A stretch of DNA of 64,000 nt from an uncultured Bacteroidota bacterium (GTDB taxonomy: Bacteria > Bacteroidota > Bacteroidia > Chitinophagales > Chitinophagaceae), in assembly GCA_903819975.1 (NCBI GenBank), contig CAIJFI010000007.1, forward strand, positions 124,001 to 188,000, written 5' to 3'. The position numbers and the translations under genes were made by a program. Each line of letters opens with the position of its first letter. Positions within the stretch are counted from its first letter, which is position 1. This document shows, piece after piece, positions 35,649-44,378 of the stretch. Under the pieces are notes generated by a model. The model had not been told where the DNA came from and did not search any database. It worked only from the letters and a program-made list of their open reading frames with translations.

Positions 35649-36053
35649 ATGGGCTATAACGTAGAACACATAGGGATTGCAGTCAAAAACTTGGAACTAA
35701 GTATTCCCCTATTCGAAAGGCTTTTGAATAGCACTTGTTATAAAACAGAATCGGTAGGTTCCGAAAGTGTGAACACTGCCTTTTTCTTAAAGGAAGGTAG
35801 TAAGATAGAGTTGTTGGAAAGCAGCGACCCAGATGGTGTAATAGCCAAGTTCATAGCTAAGAAAGGGGAAGGCATGCACCATATTGCCTTTGAAGTGCCT
35901 GATATTCAAGCCGAAATGGAGCGATTAAGGTTAGAGGGATTTACATTATTAAATGATGCCCCTAAAAAGGGAGCAGATAATAAGCTAGTTTGCTTTGTGC
36001 ACCCAAAGGATAGCAACGGCGTTTTGATTGAACTTTGTCAAACAATTCAATAA
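35649..36053 (+). CDS. mce: Methylmalonyl-CoA epimerase (VOC fold)
   Basis: Interconverts (R)- and (S)-methylmalonyl-CoA in the propionyl-CoA/succinyl-CoA route. The 134-residue glyoxalase/VOC fold has the metal ligands in NVEHIGIAVKNLE (His), GEGMHHIAFEVPDI (His) and GVLIELCQ (Glu), plus the KGEGMHHIAFEV block diagnostic of epimerases. Normal length. It stands alone, divergent from iscS; no mutase gene is nearby. Confidence 0.92.
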   Translation: MGYNVEHIGIAVKNLELSIPLFERLLNSTCYKTESVGSESVNTAFFLKEGSKIELLESSDPDGVIAKFIAKKGEGMHHIAFEVPDIQAEMERLRLEGFTLLNDAPKKGADNKLVCFVHPKDSNGVLIELCQTIQ

Positions 36054-36133
36054 GTTTCAAAATAATATTGATAGATAATTTAGACTGCACTTGACATTTT
36101 ATAAAAGTAGCTTTAACCGATAATATTCAGAAG

Positions 36134-36844
36134 CTAAATGCCTAAAGCCTCAATCGCCTTTTGAGCTGCTATTTGACTAGCATCTTTTTTTGTAAAACCT
36201 TTTTGACTTGCTACTACTTCGCCATCAAGCACTACATTTATTGTAAATAATCTGCGGCGTCCTTCTAATTGTTCACCAGCTAAAACAAAATCAATTTGCT
36301 TGCCCTGCTTCAATGCCCACCCAATTATTTTATTTTTGATATTAATATCTATTTGTTCCAAATCATCCATAAACAAATAGGGCTGTATCATTCTTTCTAC
36401 AATCCATTTTTTAGTAAAATCATATTTTTTATCTAGGTAAATGGCTCCCACCAGGGCTTCCAGCGTATTACCAAAAATTTGACTTACTCTTAACCCTCCA
36501 TCCATTTTATTAAATCTGGTCATTTTGCGAAGCCCCATTTGAATCGCAATATTATTTAATTGCGCACGGTTCACCATCTTACTGCGCATTTCGGTTAAGA
36601 AACCCTCACCCTTATATGGATATTTTTTAAAAAGATAATCCGCAACAACAGTTCCAATAACTGCGTCACCTAAAAACTCTAATCGTTCATTGTTTTCAGT
36701 AGGATTGTCTCTAACTGAGCGATGATTTAGCGCTGTCTGAAATAATAAAATATTACCCGTGTGGTAACCAATTAAATGATGCAACTCCGCTTCAAAACCT
36801 GTCTTCTTAAATAAAGAAATAAATTGGTTTAGGCGGCGCTTCAC
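36134..36844 (-). CDS. rnc: Ribonuclease III
   Basis: Cleaves double-stranded RNA, maturing rRNA and some mRNAs. The signature NNERLEFLGDAVIGTVVADYLF near residue 55 carries the catalytic acidic residues, with further acids in FGNTLEALVGAIYLDKKY. The C-terminal 70 residues are a dsRNA-binding domain ending KGFTKKDASQIAAQKAIEALG. Normal length at 236. It follows fabF by 10 bp, in the acpP-fabF-rnc order found in many bacteria, so it is probably part of that operon. Confidence 0.96.
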   Translation of the reverse strand: MKRRLNQFISLFKKTGFEAELHHLIGYHTGNILLFQTALNHRSVRDNPTENNERLEFLGDAVIGTVVADYLFKKYPYKGEGFLTEMRSKMVNRAQLNNIAIQMGLRKMTRFNKMDGGLRVSQIFGNTLEALVGAIYLDKKYDFTKKWIVERMIQPYLFMDDLEQIDINIKNKIIGWALKQGKQIDFVLAGEQLEGRRRLFTINVVLDGEVVASQKGFTKKDASQIAAQKAIEALGI

Positions 36845-36854
36845 TGGATTTAAA

Positions 36855-38108
36855 TTAAGCCTTGTACTTTTTCACAATCACACAGGCATTGTGTCCACCA
36901 AAACCAAAAGTATTACTCAATGCTGCATTCACAACACGCTTTTGTGCTTTGTTAAAAGTGAAATTAAGACGATTGTCTAATTCTGGATCGTCTGTAAAAT
37001 GGTTAATTGTTGGAGGAATAATATCATGTATAACCGATTGGATACATGCGATGGCTTCAATAACACCAGCTGCTCCCAAACAGTGACCTGTCATTGATTT
37101 GGTAGAACTGATATTTAAATTATAAGCATGCTCCCCAAATACTTCAGTAATTGCTTTTGCTTCTGCGATATCTCCTAACGGAGTTGAAGTTCCGTGTGTG
37201 TTGATATAATCAATTTCGGTAGCAACCATTCCTGCATCTCTTAATGCTGCATTCATAACATTTTTAGCGCCCAACCCTTCTGGATGAGGAGCTGTCAAAT
37301 GATATGCATCGGCTGTTGCACCACCACCCACAACTTCACAATATATTTTAGCACCGCGTTTAATGGCGTGCTCTAATTCTTCTAATACTAAAACACCACT
37401 CGCCTCACCCATAATAAAACCATCACGATCCTTATCATAAGGACGACTTGCAGTTTTAGGATCGTCATTTCTTTCACTCATTGCTTTCATGGCATTGAAA
37501 CCACCCATTCCAGCAACACCAATAACAGCTTCGGCTCCGCCTGTAATAATAATATCTGCCTTGCCTAATTTTAAATTATCCATTGCAGAAATAATTGCAT
37601 TAGTACTAGAAGCACATGCACTTACTACTGCATAGTTAGGTCCTCTAAAACCATGCTTCATTGAAATTTGCCCTGCAGCAATATCCAAAATCATTTTTGG
37701 AATAAAAAAAGGATTGAATCTTGGAGTGCCATCACCATGAACAAAATTGGTAACTTCTTCGGTAAAGGTTGTTAAGCCTCCAATACCGCTTGCAAATACC
37801 ACACCAACTCGGTCGTGGTCAACATTTTCTTTTGTAATTCCAGCATCTAAAACCGCTTGGTCACTTGCTACTAAAGCAATCTGAGCAAAACGATCTAGCT
37901 TTCTTGCTTCTTTGCGATCCATAAAATTCACTGGATCAAAACCTTTAATTTCACAAGCAAATCTTGTCTTAAACTTTGACGCATCAAATTGCGTTATCAT
38001 ATCAGCACCCGAAACTCCATTAATTAAATTATCCCAGTATTCGCCAAGATTGTTTCCTAATGGATTTAATGTACCAATACCAGTAACTACGATGCGTTTA
38101 GTCTGCAT
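36855..38108 (-). CDS. fabF: Beta-ketoacyl-ACP synthase II
   Basis: Elongates acyl-ACP chains with malonyl-ACP in fatty acid synthesis. The Cys-His-His triad is visible: ACASSTNAIISAMD (nucleophile Cys near 165), NTHGTSTPLGDIAE (His near 305) and MTGHCLGAAGVIEA (His near 342). The opening RIVVTGIGTLNPLGNN and the C-terminal SNTFGFGGHNACVIV are family hallmarks. Length 417 is normal. It follows acpP by about 100 bp containing a hairpin, and rnc follows 10 bp later. Confidence 0.96.
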   Translation of the reverse strand: MQTKRIVVTGIGTLNPLGNNLGEYWDNLINGVSGADMITQFDASKFKTRFACEIKGFDPVNFMDRKEARKLDRFAQIALVASDQAVLDAGITKENVDHDRVGVVFASGIGGLTTFTEEVTNFVHGDGTPRFNPFFIPKMILDIAAGQISMKHGFRGPNYAVVSACASSTNAIISAMDNLKLGKADIIITGGAEAVIGVAGMGGFNAMKAMSERNDDPKTASRPYDKDRDGFIMGEASGVLVLEELEHAIKRGAKIYCEVVGGGATADAYHLTAPHPEGLGAKNVMNAALRDAGMVATEIDYINTHGTSTPLGDIAEAKAITEVFGEHAYNLNISSTKSMTGHCLGAAGVIEAIACIQSVIHDIIPPTINHFTDDPELDNRLNFTFNKAQKRVVNAALSNTFGFGGHNACVIVKKYKA

Positions 38109-38129
38109 GACTTTGTTTTTTAAATTAAT

Positions 38130-38166
38130 AATCCGCCTTTAAAGCAAAGGCTCAAAAAGGCGGATT
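38130..38166. promoter_or_regulatory. Hairpin between acpP and fabF, possible attenuator
   Basis: AATCCGCCTTT (38130-38140) and AAAGGCGGATT (38156-38166) form a perfect 11-bp stem with a 15-nt loop. It sits in the acpP-fabF spacer. It lacks a clear downstream T-run on the minus strand, so partial termination, RNA processing or mRNA stability control are all possible. A difference in ACP versus FabF output would fit. Confidence 0.55.
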
Positions 38167-38211
38167 AAAATATGCTGTGTTTAATTGGAAGCCGTGAAAT
38201 AATTATTAAAA

Positions 38212-38448
38212 TTATTTTGCGTGCTCATCGATATAAGCAACAGCTTGACCAACAGTAGTAATTGTTTCTGCTTGTTCGTCTGGGATAGAGATGTTGAATT
38301 CTTTTTCGAATTCCATAATTAATTCAACTGTGTCTAATGAATCAGCGCCCAAATCATTTGTAAATGATGCTTCGTTTGTAACTTCTGCTTCATCAACTCC
38401 TAATTTGTCAACGATGATTTTCTTAACTCTTGATGCGATGTCTGACAT
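38212..38448 (-). CDS. acpP: Acyl carrier protein
   Basis: A small acidic carrier of growing acyl chains. The phosphopantetheine Ser is in [17 protein letters not shown] near residue 37. The 78-residue length, helical layout and C-terminal [15 protein letters not shown] are standard. First gene of the acpP-fabF-rnc cluster, with a TATTTTTG -7 box upstream. Confidence 0.97.
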   Translation of the reverse strand: MSDIASRVKKIIVDKLGVDEAEVTNEASFTNDLGADSLDTVELIMEFEKEFNISIPDEQAETITTVGQAVAYIDEHAK

Positions 38449-38471
38449 TGTAAATAGTTTTGTTTACGGCG

Positions 38472-38479
38472 CAAAAATA
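38472..38479 (-). promoter_or_regulatory. -7 promoter box of acpP
   Basis: Minus-strand TATTTTTG fits TAnnTTTG and ends 23 nt before the ATG at 38448. The remaining upstream gap to 38663 (about 180 bp) is AT-rich with nothing else recognised. Confidence 0.5.
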
Positions 38480-38663
38480 TACTTTTTGTTAAAATACTCA
38501 TATTTTATTTGCCTTTTTGTTTGCACATTTTAGCTTGTAAGCACTAATAACTGTGTTTTTGTGGTTTTTATACCCAATTTGAGCCTTTTTGGGATACTAT
38601 GATTACTTATTTTGCCCGAATTAAAAACGAACAATTAGTAGTTGCTTGAGTGAAATAATCACT

Positions 38664-39128
38664 TTACTTGTCTTTTAAGATACCTCTTATTATATGTTGA
38701 TCTTCAATACTGATCTCGGCTTTGGGAATTAAGAAAAAGCTTTTAGGTGCAAAATAGAAATGAAAGAACTCTGGGCTTTCAAAATAATGTGTCACAGTTG
38801 CCCAATCCCAACTTGCTTCTCCTAAGCTTCCTGTAAGCCTCGCAAAGGTTTCGTTAAAATCAAACTCCCAGTTTTGTTTTAATAATTCGGTCTTTTTATA
38901 AAACAAGTTTGGTAGCACGTACCAAAAAAACACCATCAATATTATCCATAGTAATGAGCCAAGCAAAAAGGGCTCCGGGCGAATTTTTTTCATAAACAAT
39001 AATACCGCAGTCACAATCGCATAAATGTTTACAATAATCATCAAAGATTTAATTTCGGCCTGTTTAATGAAGTGATACCTAAGGGCTTGTAACACAGCAT
39101 TTTTTTTATACGTAATAGTGTAGGACAT
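38664..39128 (-). CDS. YcxB-like membrane protein
   Basis: A 154-residue protein with two adjacent helices (about residues 27-47 and 53-75) followed by a soluble beta-rich C-terminal part: ELLKQNWEFDFNETFARL, WDWATVTHYFESPEFFHFYFAPKSFFLIPK. This is the YcxB-type layout (DUF family), whose role is unknown. It is monocistronic, with a perfect -7 box TATCTTTG upstream and the sugar transporter gene divergent from it. Confidence 0.7.
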   Translation of the reverse strand: MSYTITYKKNAVLQALRYHFIKQAEIKSLMIIVNIYAIVTAVLLFMKKIRPEPFLLGSLLWIILMVFFWYVLPNLFYKKTELLKQNWEFDFNETFARLTGSLGEASWDWATVTHYFESPEFFHFYFAPKSFFLIPKAEISIEDQHIIRGILKDK

Positions 39129-39153
39129 TATTGACTTTTTACTTGAATTGGCA

Positions 39154-39161
39154 CAAAGATA
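39154..39161 (-). promoter_or_regulatory. -7 promoter box of the YcxB-like gene
   Basis: Minus-strand TATCTTTG fits TAnnTTTG and ends 25 nt before the ATG at 39128. Confidence 0.5.
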
Positions 39162-39285
39162 CGCACCGCAAAGGTTTGCGCTGAAAATTTAATGTAATAA
39201 TTGTAAAAAGCTCCCTGTAAAATAGATTCAAAAAATACAAATTGACTATATTGAGCAACGCTTTGCTTAACCAAATTTAGTTGCC

Positions 39286-40623
39286 ATGTCATTCAAACCA
39301 AGGTTGACCTTTTCGCAAATTATCAACATGAATGTTGGTTTTTTAGGAATACAATATAGTTTCGGATTACAACAATCCGCTGTAAATCCTATTTATGATA
39401 TGTTGGGCGCAAGTCCCGATCAAATACCTTTAATGAATTTGGCTGGACCCATGACTGGTTTATTAATACAACCCATTATTGGTGCTATGAGTGATAAGAC
39501 CTGGTCTCCGAGATTTGGCAGAAGAAAGCCTTACTTTATGATTGGTGCTATTCTATGTAGTTTATGTTTATTCTTATACCCGTTTAGCAGTGCACTATGG
39601 ATGGCCGTTGGATTACTTTGGATATTAGATGCCGCAAACAATACAGCAATGGAACCTTACCGTGCATTCATTGCCGATAAATTACCCCAAAGTCAACATG
39701 CTGCAGGATTTTTAACACAAAGTTTTTTCACAGGTCTAGGAATTACATTGGCTAATTTGTCTTTGTTCTTTTTTCAAAAGAAAATCACAGGGCATTATGG
39801 TAAACTTCCAATATGGGTTTATGCATCCTTCTTTTTAGGAACCATTTGTTCCATTGTATCTGTGGGCTGGTCAGTTTATAAGACACCAGAGATTCCTCCA
39901 ACAGATGAAGCGTTACAAAAATTAAAAAGTGAAAAAATTAAAATATTTACGCCATTCATTGAAATTGGAAGCGCTATAAAAAGTATGCCGAAAGTAATGT
40001 GGCAATTGGGATTGGTTTATTTATTTCAATGGTATGCCTTGTTCTGTTATTGGCAAAACGCATCAAAGAGTATTGCATTGTCGGTTTGGAATACAACTAC
40101 CTACCAAAACAATCCCGCCTATGACGAAGCTGTTGGCTGGACGGGACTTGTGAATGGCTGGTATAATGTGGTTACTTTTTTATCTGCCTTTGGTTTATTG
40201 TGGTTAGCTAAAAAAATAAGCCCAAAATTAATTCATATTATTTGTCTTGTTCTTGCTGGCGTTGGGTTATTAATATTCCCTCATATTACAGACAAGAATT
40301 TATTATTTGTCCCAATGACAGGATTCGGAATTGCCTGGGCTAGTATGATGGGGATACCTTATTTACTTGTAGTACATAAAATTCCGAAAGAAAGATACGG
40401 CGTATACATGGGTATTATTAATATGATGATTGTAATTCCAATGTTAATTCAAAATTTAAGTTTTGGATTTATTTTAAAACATTTTTTAAATAACGACCCA
40501 GGAAAAGCAATCAGTTTTGCTGGAGTATTTTTAATTATTGCATCGGTATTAACATTGTTTATTCAATCAGAGTCTGCATCGGTAGATGAAATTGAAAATG
40601 CCACAGTGGGTGCGGGACATTAA
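39286..40623 (+). CDS. MFS disaccharide transporter, SLC45/sucrose-porter type
   Basis: A 445-residue, twelve-helix major facilitator protein for uptake of a disaccharide by proton symport. The opening NMNVGFLGIQYSFGLQQSAVNPIYDMLGA and the loop GAMSDKTWSPRFGRRKPYFMIGAI, with its R-x-G-R-R-K-P motif, are those of SLC45/GPH-like sucrose and maltose porters. It is the first gene of a three-gene cluster with a PfkB kinase (20 bp) and an amylosucrase (15 bp), which points strongly to sucrose. No outer-membrane sucrose receptor is adjacent. Specificity is inferred from context. Confidence 0.87.
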   Translation: MSFKPRLTFSQIINMNVGFLGIQYSFGLQQSAVNPIYDMLGASPDQIPLMNLAGPMTGLLIQPIIGAMSDKTWSPRFGRRKPYFMIGAILCSLCLFLYPFSSALWMAVGLLWILDAANNTAMEPYRAFIADKLPQSQHAAGFLTQSFFTGLGITLANLSLFFFQKKITGHYGKLPIWVYASFFLGTICSIVSVGWSVYKTPEIPPTDEALQKLKSEKIKIFTPFIEIGSAIKSMPKVMWQLGLVYLFQWYALFCYWQNASKSIALSVWNTTTYQNNPAYDEAVGWTGLVNGWYNVVTFLSAFGLLWLAKKISPKLIHIICLVLAGVGLLIFPHITDKNLLFVPMTGFGIAWASMMGIPYLLVVHKIPKERYGVYMGIINMMIVIPMLIQNLSFGFILKHFLNNDPGKAISFAGVFLIIASVLTLFIQSESASVDEIENATVGAGH

Positions 40624-40643
40624 TTTATTTTAATAAGTTTATT

Positions 40644-41594
40644 ATGAAAGTATTATGTATAGGTGAGGCTTTAATTGATATGATTTGTACCGACCGCGGT
40701 ACCAGTTTATCAAAGGGTCAGAATTTCTTAAAAAAGGCAGGTGGTGCACCAGCCAATGTGGCTGCCGCAATTGCTGCATTAGGCGCCAAAGTAGACATGG
40801 CTGCTAAAGTGGGTAAGGATCCATTTGGACAACACTTAATTGATTTATTGCAAGAAATGGGTGTGGATACAAAATGGGTGATTCAAGATCCTCAAAACTT
40901 TACCACTTTTGCCTTTGTCTCTTTAATGGAAGACGGAGAGCGCGATTTTTATTTTAATCGTGGAGCAGATGGTCAATTAAGTTCGGACGACTTAGCTTCC
41001 TTACAATTAAATGAATATAGTATCGTGCATTTTGGCTCAGCTACGGGTTTTTTACCAGGTCCACTACAAACAGCATACACCAACTTATTAGCAAACGCAA
41101 AAGCGAATAATTCAATAATAAGTTTTGACCCTAATTATCGTCATTTGTTATTCCAAAACAATACGCAAAGTTTTATTGACCAGTCTTGGCCATTTATTGA
41201 ACAATGTCATTTCTTTAAGCTTAGTGACGAGGAAGCAATGCTTATTACAGGTTGTGATTCGGTACAACACGCAGCTGCAGCATTAAGAAAAAAATCATCG
41301 GCAATATTTGCAATCACATTAGGAAAAGAAGGCACTTTATTGTCGGTTGGCGATCATTTGGAAATGATTGGCAGCATCGCAATTACACCAGTTGATGCAA
41401 CAGGTGCGGGGGATGCTTTTGTTGGCGCCGTATTGTTTCAACTTATTAATTACACACCTGCACAAGTAAATGCAATTAGCTTGGACGAATGGAGAAAAAT
41501 CATTTATAATGCTAATAAAGCAGGTGCGCGCACTTGCGAATATATGGGTGCCATGGAAGCATTCAAACATTTAAATAATACAATTTTTAATTAA
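40644..41594 (+). CDS. PfkB-family sugar kinase, probable fructokinase
   Basis: An ATP-dependent ribokinase-fold kinase of 316 residues. The N-terminal GEALIDMICTDRG and GGAPANVAAAIAALGAKVDMAAKVGKDPFG blocks bind sugar. The C-terminal VDATGAGDAFVGAVLFQL contains the catalytic Asp and anion hole. Close relatives are fructokinases. As the middle gene between a disaccharide porter and an amylosucrase, it would phosphorylate the fructose released when amylosucrase uses the glucose half of sucrose. A role on another ketose is possible but less likely. Confidence 0.88.
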   Translation: MKVLCIGEALIDMICTDRGTSLSKGQNFLKKAGGAPANVAAAIAALGAKVDMAAKVGKDPFGQHLIDLLQEMGVDTKWVIQDPQNFTTFAFVSLMEDGERDFYFNRGADGQLSSDDLASLQLNEYSIVHFGSATGFLPGPLQTAYTNLLANAKANNSIISFDPNYRHLLFQNNTQSFIDQSWPFIEQCHFFKLSDEEAMLITGCDSVQHAAAALRKKSSAIFAITLGKEGTLLSVGDHLEMIGSIAITPVDATGAGDAFVGAVLFQLINYTPAQVNAISLDEWRKIIYNANKAGARTCEYMGAMEAFKHLNNTIFN

Positions 41595-41609
41595 AATATA
41601 TTTCTCCCT

Positions 41610-43556
41610 GTGAACTCTACTGCTTTACATGCTTTTGGAAAAGAATTACTCAAAGCAAAAAATATTGACGCCGAGAAAAAGGACAAGGCATTCGCCGAAA
41701 GATTTGATCAACATATAGATGCCATTGAATCATTGTTTGATCAAATTTATGGTGGACATCCCAAACGCAATGCAAGCTTTGATACATTGCTTGAATCTCT
41801 AATCGCAAATTACCAACAAAGGCCAAGTACTTTTTTGAAAAAAGATACTGCAAAAGAAAAGAAAGGTAATTGGTATTTGAGTAACAATATTACAGGAATG
41901 AGCTTGTATGTAGACCGTTTTGCTGGCAGCCTTAAAGGCCTTACAGATAAGCTAGACTACTTTGACGAGTTGGGTGTTAATTTTTTACACTTAATGCCTG
42001 TATTTGAAAGCCCAGAAGGTGAAAGCGATGGCGGATATGCTGTCTCCAATTTTAGAAAAGTAGACGAGCGCTTTGGAACCAACGATGATTTAAATGCGCT
42101 CATTAAAAAAATGAATGCCCAAAACATGTATCTAATGTTAGATATTGTTTTGAATCATACTTCTCATCATCATGAGTGGGCACAAAAGGCAAAAGCAGGA
42201 GATAAATATTATCAGGACTTCTTTTACTTTTATGACAATCGAGACATTCCAAATCAATTAGACCAAACCATGCCGGAGATTTTTCCTGAATCTTCTCCAG
42301 GTAGCTTTACTTACATACAAGAATGCAATAAATGGGTAATGACCGTTTTTCATCATTACCAATGGGATTTAAATTACAGCAATCCGGACGTATTAGTTGC
42401 AATGTTGGATAACGTTTTACACTATGCAAATTTGGGTGTAGATATTTTACGTATTGATGCGCCTGCATTTATATGGAAACAATTAGGCACCGCATGTCAA
42501 AACTTACCTCAAGCACATACTTTATTACGCCTCATTAAGCAATGTGTTCAAGTAGCAAGTCCAGGAATGGCATTGCTTGGTGAAGCGATAGTTGCACCCG
42601 AGGAAATTATAAAATACTTTGGAACCAACGAATACACTGCAAAAGAATGTGATGTCGCTTATAATGCAACGCAAATGGCATTGCAGTGGGATGCATTAGC
42701 TACTGGGGATACAAGAGTTATGTTGTCTGCACAACACCCAATTATGCAAAAGCCATTAGGTTGTACTTGGATTTCATATACGCGCTGTCATGATGATATT
42801 GGCTTGGGCTACGATGATTATATGATCGAACGCGCCGGATTTAATCCATATCAACATCGCACTTATTTAAAAAATTATTTTGCTGGATGGCAGGAAGGCT
42901 CAGTTTCCGCAGGTGCGCTTTTTTCTGTAAACCCAAAAACTGGTGACGCGCGTATTAGTGGCTCACTTGCATCCTTATGTGGACTAGAAAAAGCTATTGA
43001 ATGGAAAAGTGAAATTGAGATTGAAAATGCTTTAAGAAAAATAATTTTAATGCAGGCCCATACTATGTTTATGGGCGGTATACCTATGTTATTTTATGGT
43101 GATGACCTAGCTTATACAAATGATTATAGTTATTTACAAGATGCCGGAAAAAGCTATGACAACCGTTGGATGCACCGACCAATTATGAACTGGGATAGAA
43201 ACGAAAAAAGAAATGAAGAAGGCTCATTTGAGCATCGTATTTTTAGTCAAACAAAAAAACTAATTGCAACAAGAAATGGCTTAGATGTTATAAGCGACAC
43301 CAAGAATGTAACTTGGATGACTCCACACAATATTCACGTTGCAGGATTTGTTCGTGCGAATGAAAGTAAAAAATTATACTGCTTATTTAACTATAAAAAC
43401 ACTGCCTCTTTTGTTACCTGGTTTGCTTTTAAGGAACATGGAGAAAGACCTTCTGTTTTACATGATCATTGGACAGGCACTGACTTTAAAGTTGGAAATA
43501 ATAATGAATACTTCGTATTACCTCCCTATAGCTTTGCAATCTTAGAAGCAGTTTAA
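41610..43556 (+). CDS. Amylosucrase (GH13 subfamily 4)
   Basis: Uses sucrose as glucosyl donor to build an alpha-1,4-glucan and releases fructose, without nucleotide sugars. The 648-residue sequence follows the Neisseria polysaccharea enzyme closely: DYFDELGVNFLHLMPVF, ESDGGYAVSNFRKV, LDIVLNHTSHHHEWAQKA, QWDLNYSNPDV, nucleophile Asp in GVDILRIDAPAFIWKQLGT, acid/base Glu in LLGEAIVAPEEI, and third Asp in YTRCHDDIGLGYDDY. There is no signal peptide, so it acts in the cytoplasm on imported sucrose. It starts at GTG (41610) with no later in-frame ATG before the conserved N-terminal helical domain. Hydrolysis or isomerisation of sucrose are known side activities. Confidence 0.93.
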   Translation: MNSTALHAFGKELLKAKNIDAEKKDKAFAERFDQHIDAIESLFDQIYGGHPKRNASFDTLLESLIANYQQRPSTFLKKDTAKEKKGNWYLSNNITGMSLYVDRFAGSLKGLTDKLDYFDELGVNFLHLMPVFESPEGESDGGYAVSNFRKVDERFGTNDDLNALIKKMNAQNMYLMLDIVLNHTSHHHEWAQKAKAGDKYYQDFFYFYDNRDIPNQLDQTMPEIFPESSPGSFTYIQECNKWVMTVFHHYQWDLNYSNPDVLVAMLDNVLHYANLGVDILRIDAPAFIWKQLGTACQNLPQAHTLLRLIKQCVQVASPGMALLGEAIVAPEEIIKYFGTNEYTAKECDVAYNATQMALQWDALATGDTRVMLSAQHPIMQKPLGCTWISYTRCHDDIGLGYDDYMIERAGFNPYQHRTYLKNYFAGWQEGSVSAGALFSVNPKTGDARISGSLASLCGLEKAIEWKSEIEIENALRKIILMQAHTMFMGGIPMLFYGDDLAYTNDYSYLQDAGKSYDNRWMHRPIMNWDRNEKRNEEGSFEHRIFSQTKKLIATRNGLDVISDTKNVTWMTPHNIHVAGFVRANESKKLYCLFNYKNTASFVTWFAFKEHGERPSVLHDHWTGTDFKVGNNNEYFVLPPYSFAILEAV

Positions 43557-43603
43557 TCCAAGTTTAAATAGTCATATTTCCGCTGATACATAATTAATAC
43601 GTT

Positions 43604-43648
43604 TTTAGGTTTGAATGTCTAACTTTATGCTAGAAATTCAAACCTAAA
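43604..43648. promoter_or_regulatory. 13-bp perfect inverted repeat containing a -7 promoter box
   Basis: TTTAGGTTTGAAT (43604-43616) and ATTCAAACCTAAA (43636-43648) are perfect reverse complements with a 19-nt spacer. The left arm contains TAGGTTTG (43606-43613), an exact TAnnTTTG -7 box for the gene at 43657. The right arm ends at an upstream ATG (43648). Because transcription would begin in the spacer, the repeat is more likely an operator or DNA-level switch than an RNA hairpin. Confidence 0.65.
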
Positions 43649-43656
43649 TGTATTTT

Positions 43657-44376
43657 ATGAGAAAGATATTTTATAGCCTCTTATTAATAATAGCTACAAC
43701 GAGCATTAAAGCACAAGTTTCAGGAAAACATATTGGGTCAACAGGGGTTGGTGGAGATTTGTCAATTCAAGACAATAATGGGAAAATGATTCCCATTGGC
43801 GCTCAAGAAGACACTAAAGGCAACCCTTTGTTATTGGACTATTGGACTTTTGGTACGGTGTATTTGAAAAATGGAATTAAGTTTACTGATACTGCTTTAA
43901 ACTTTTCATTATTTGAAGACAAATTGTATTTTAAAAGAGATAATCAGTTTTATATTGTTGCAGGTGTAATAAGTGAATTTGTTTTAACGCCTAGTGGAGC
44001 AGCTGCTGACACAATTCCTTTTCGTTTTATAAATGGCTACCCAGCAACTTCAACAAGTAATGAAAATTCATTTTTCCAAATTCTAAATGACGGGAAAAAA
44101 TATCAGTTGCTTAAATGGCAGCATAAAAAAATTAGAGACGCATATTCTTATGGCGGTAAGGCCGAGACCGAATATGTGAATCAGTTAGCGTATTATATTT
44201 ATGATCGATCATCACGTAAAATGTTAACTATTGGCAGTAAAGCCAATAGTGCTAATATAAAAAATACGCTTTCCGTAGATGAATCTACATGGAAAGCGTA
44301 TTCTGAAAATCACCCAGCAAATACTAAAAGCGAAAAAGCAATGATTGAATTTGCGGGTTACTTAAATTCATTATAG
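43657..44376 (+). CDS. Secreted protein of unknown function
   Basis: A 239-residue exported protein. The signal peptide is MRKIFYSLLLIIATTSIKAQ. The mature part opens VSGKHIGSTGVGGDLSIQ and is beta-rich with the segment PLLLDYWTFGTVYLKNGIKFTD, which resembles proteins that store configuration-like values, but no domain is recognised. An upstream ATG at 43648 would add three residues (MYF). I chose 43657 because the upstream ATG overlaps the inverted repeat arm. It has its own promoter and ends 2 bp from the convergent outer-membrane-protein gene. Confidence 0.7.
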   Translation: MRKIFYSLLLIIATTSIKAQVSGKHIGSTGVGGDLSIQDNNGKMIPIGAQEDTKGNPLLLDYWTFGTVYLKNGIKFTDTALNFSLFEDKLYFKRDNQFYIVAGVISEFVLTPSGAAADTIPFRFINGYPATSTSNENSFFQILNDGKKYQLLKWQHKKIRDAYSYGGKAETEYVNQLAYYIYDRSSRKMLTIGSKANSANIKNTLSVDESTWKAYSENHPANTKSEKAMIEFAGYLNSL

Positions 44377-44378
44377 TT

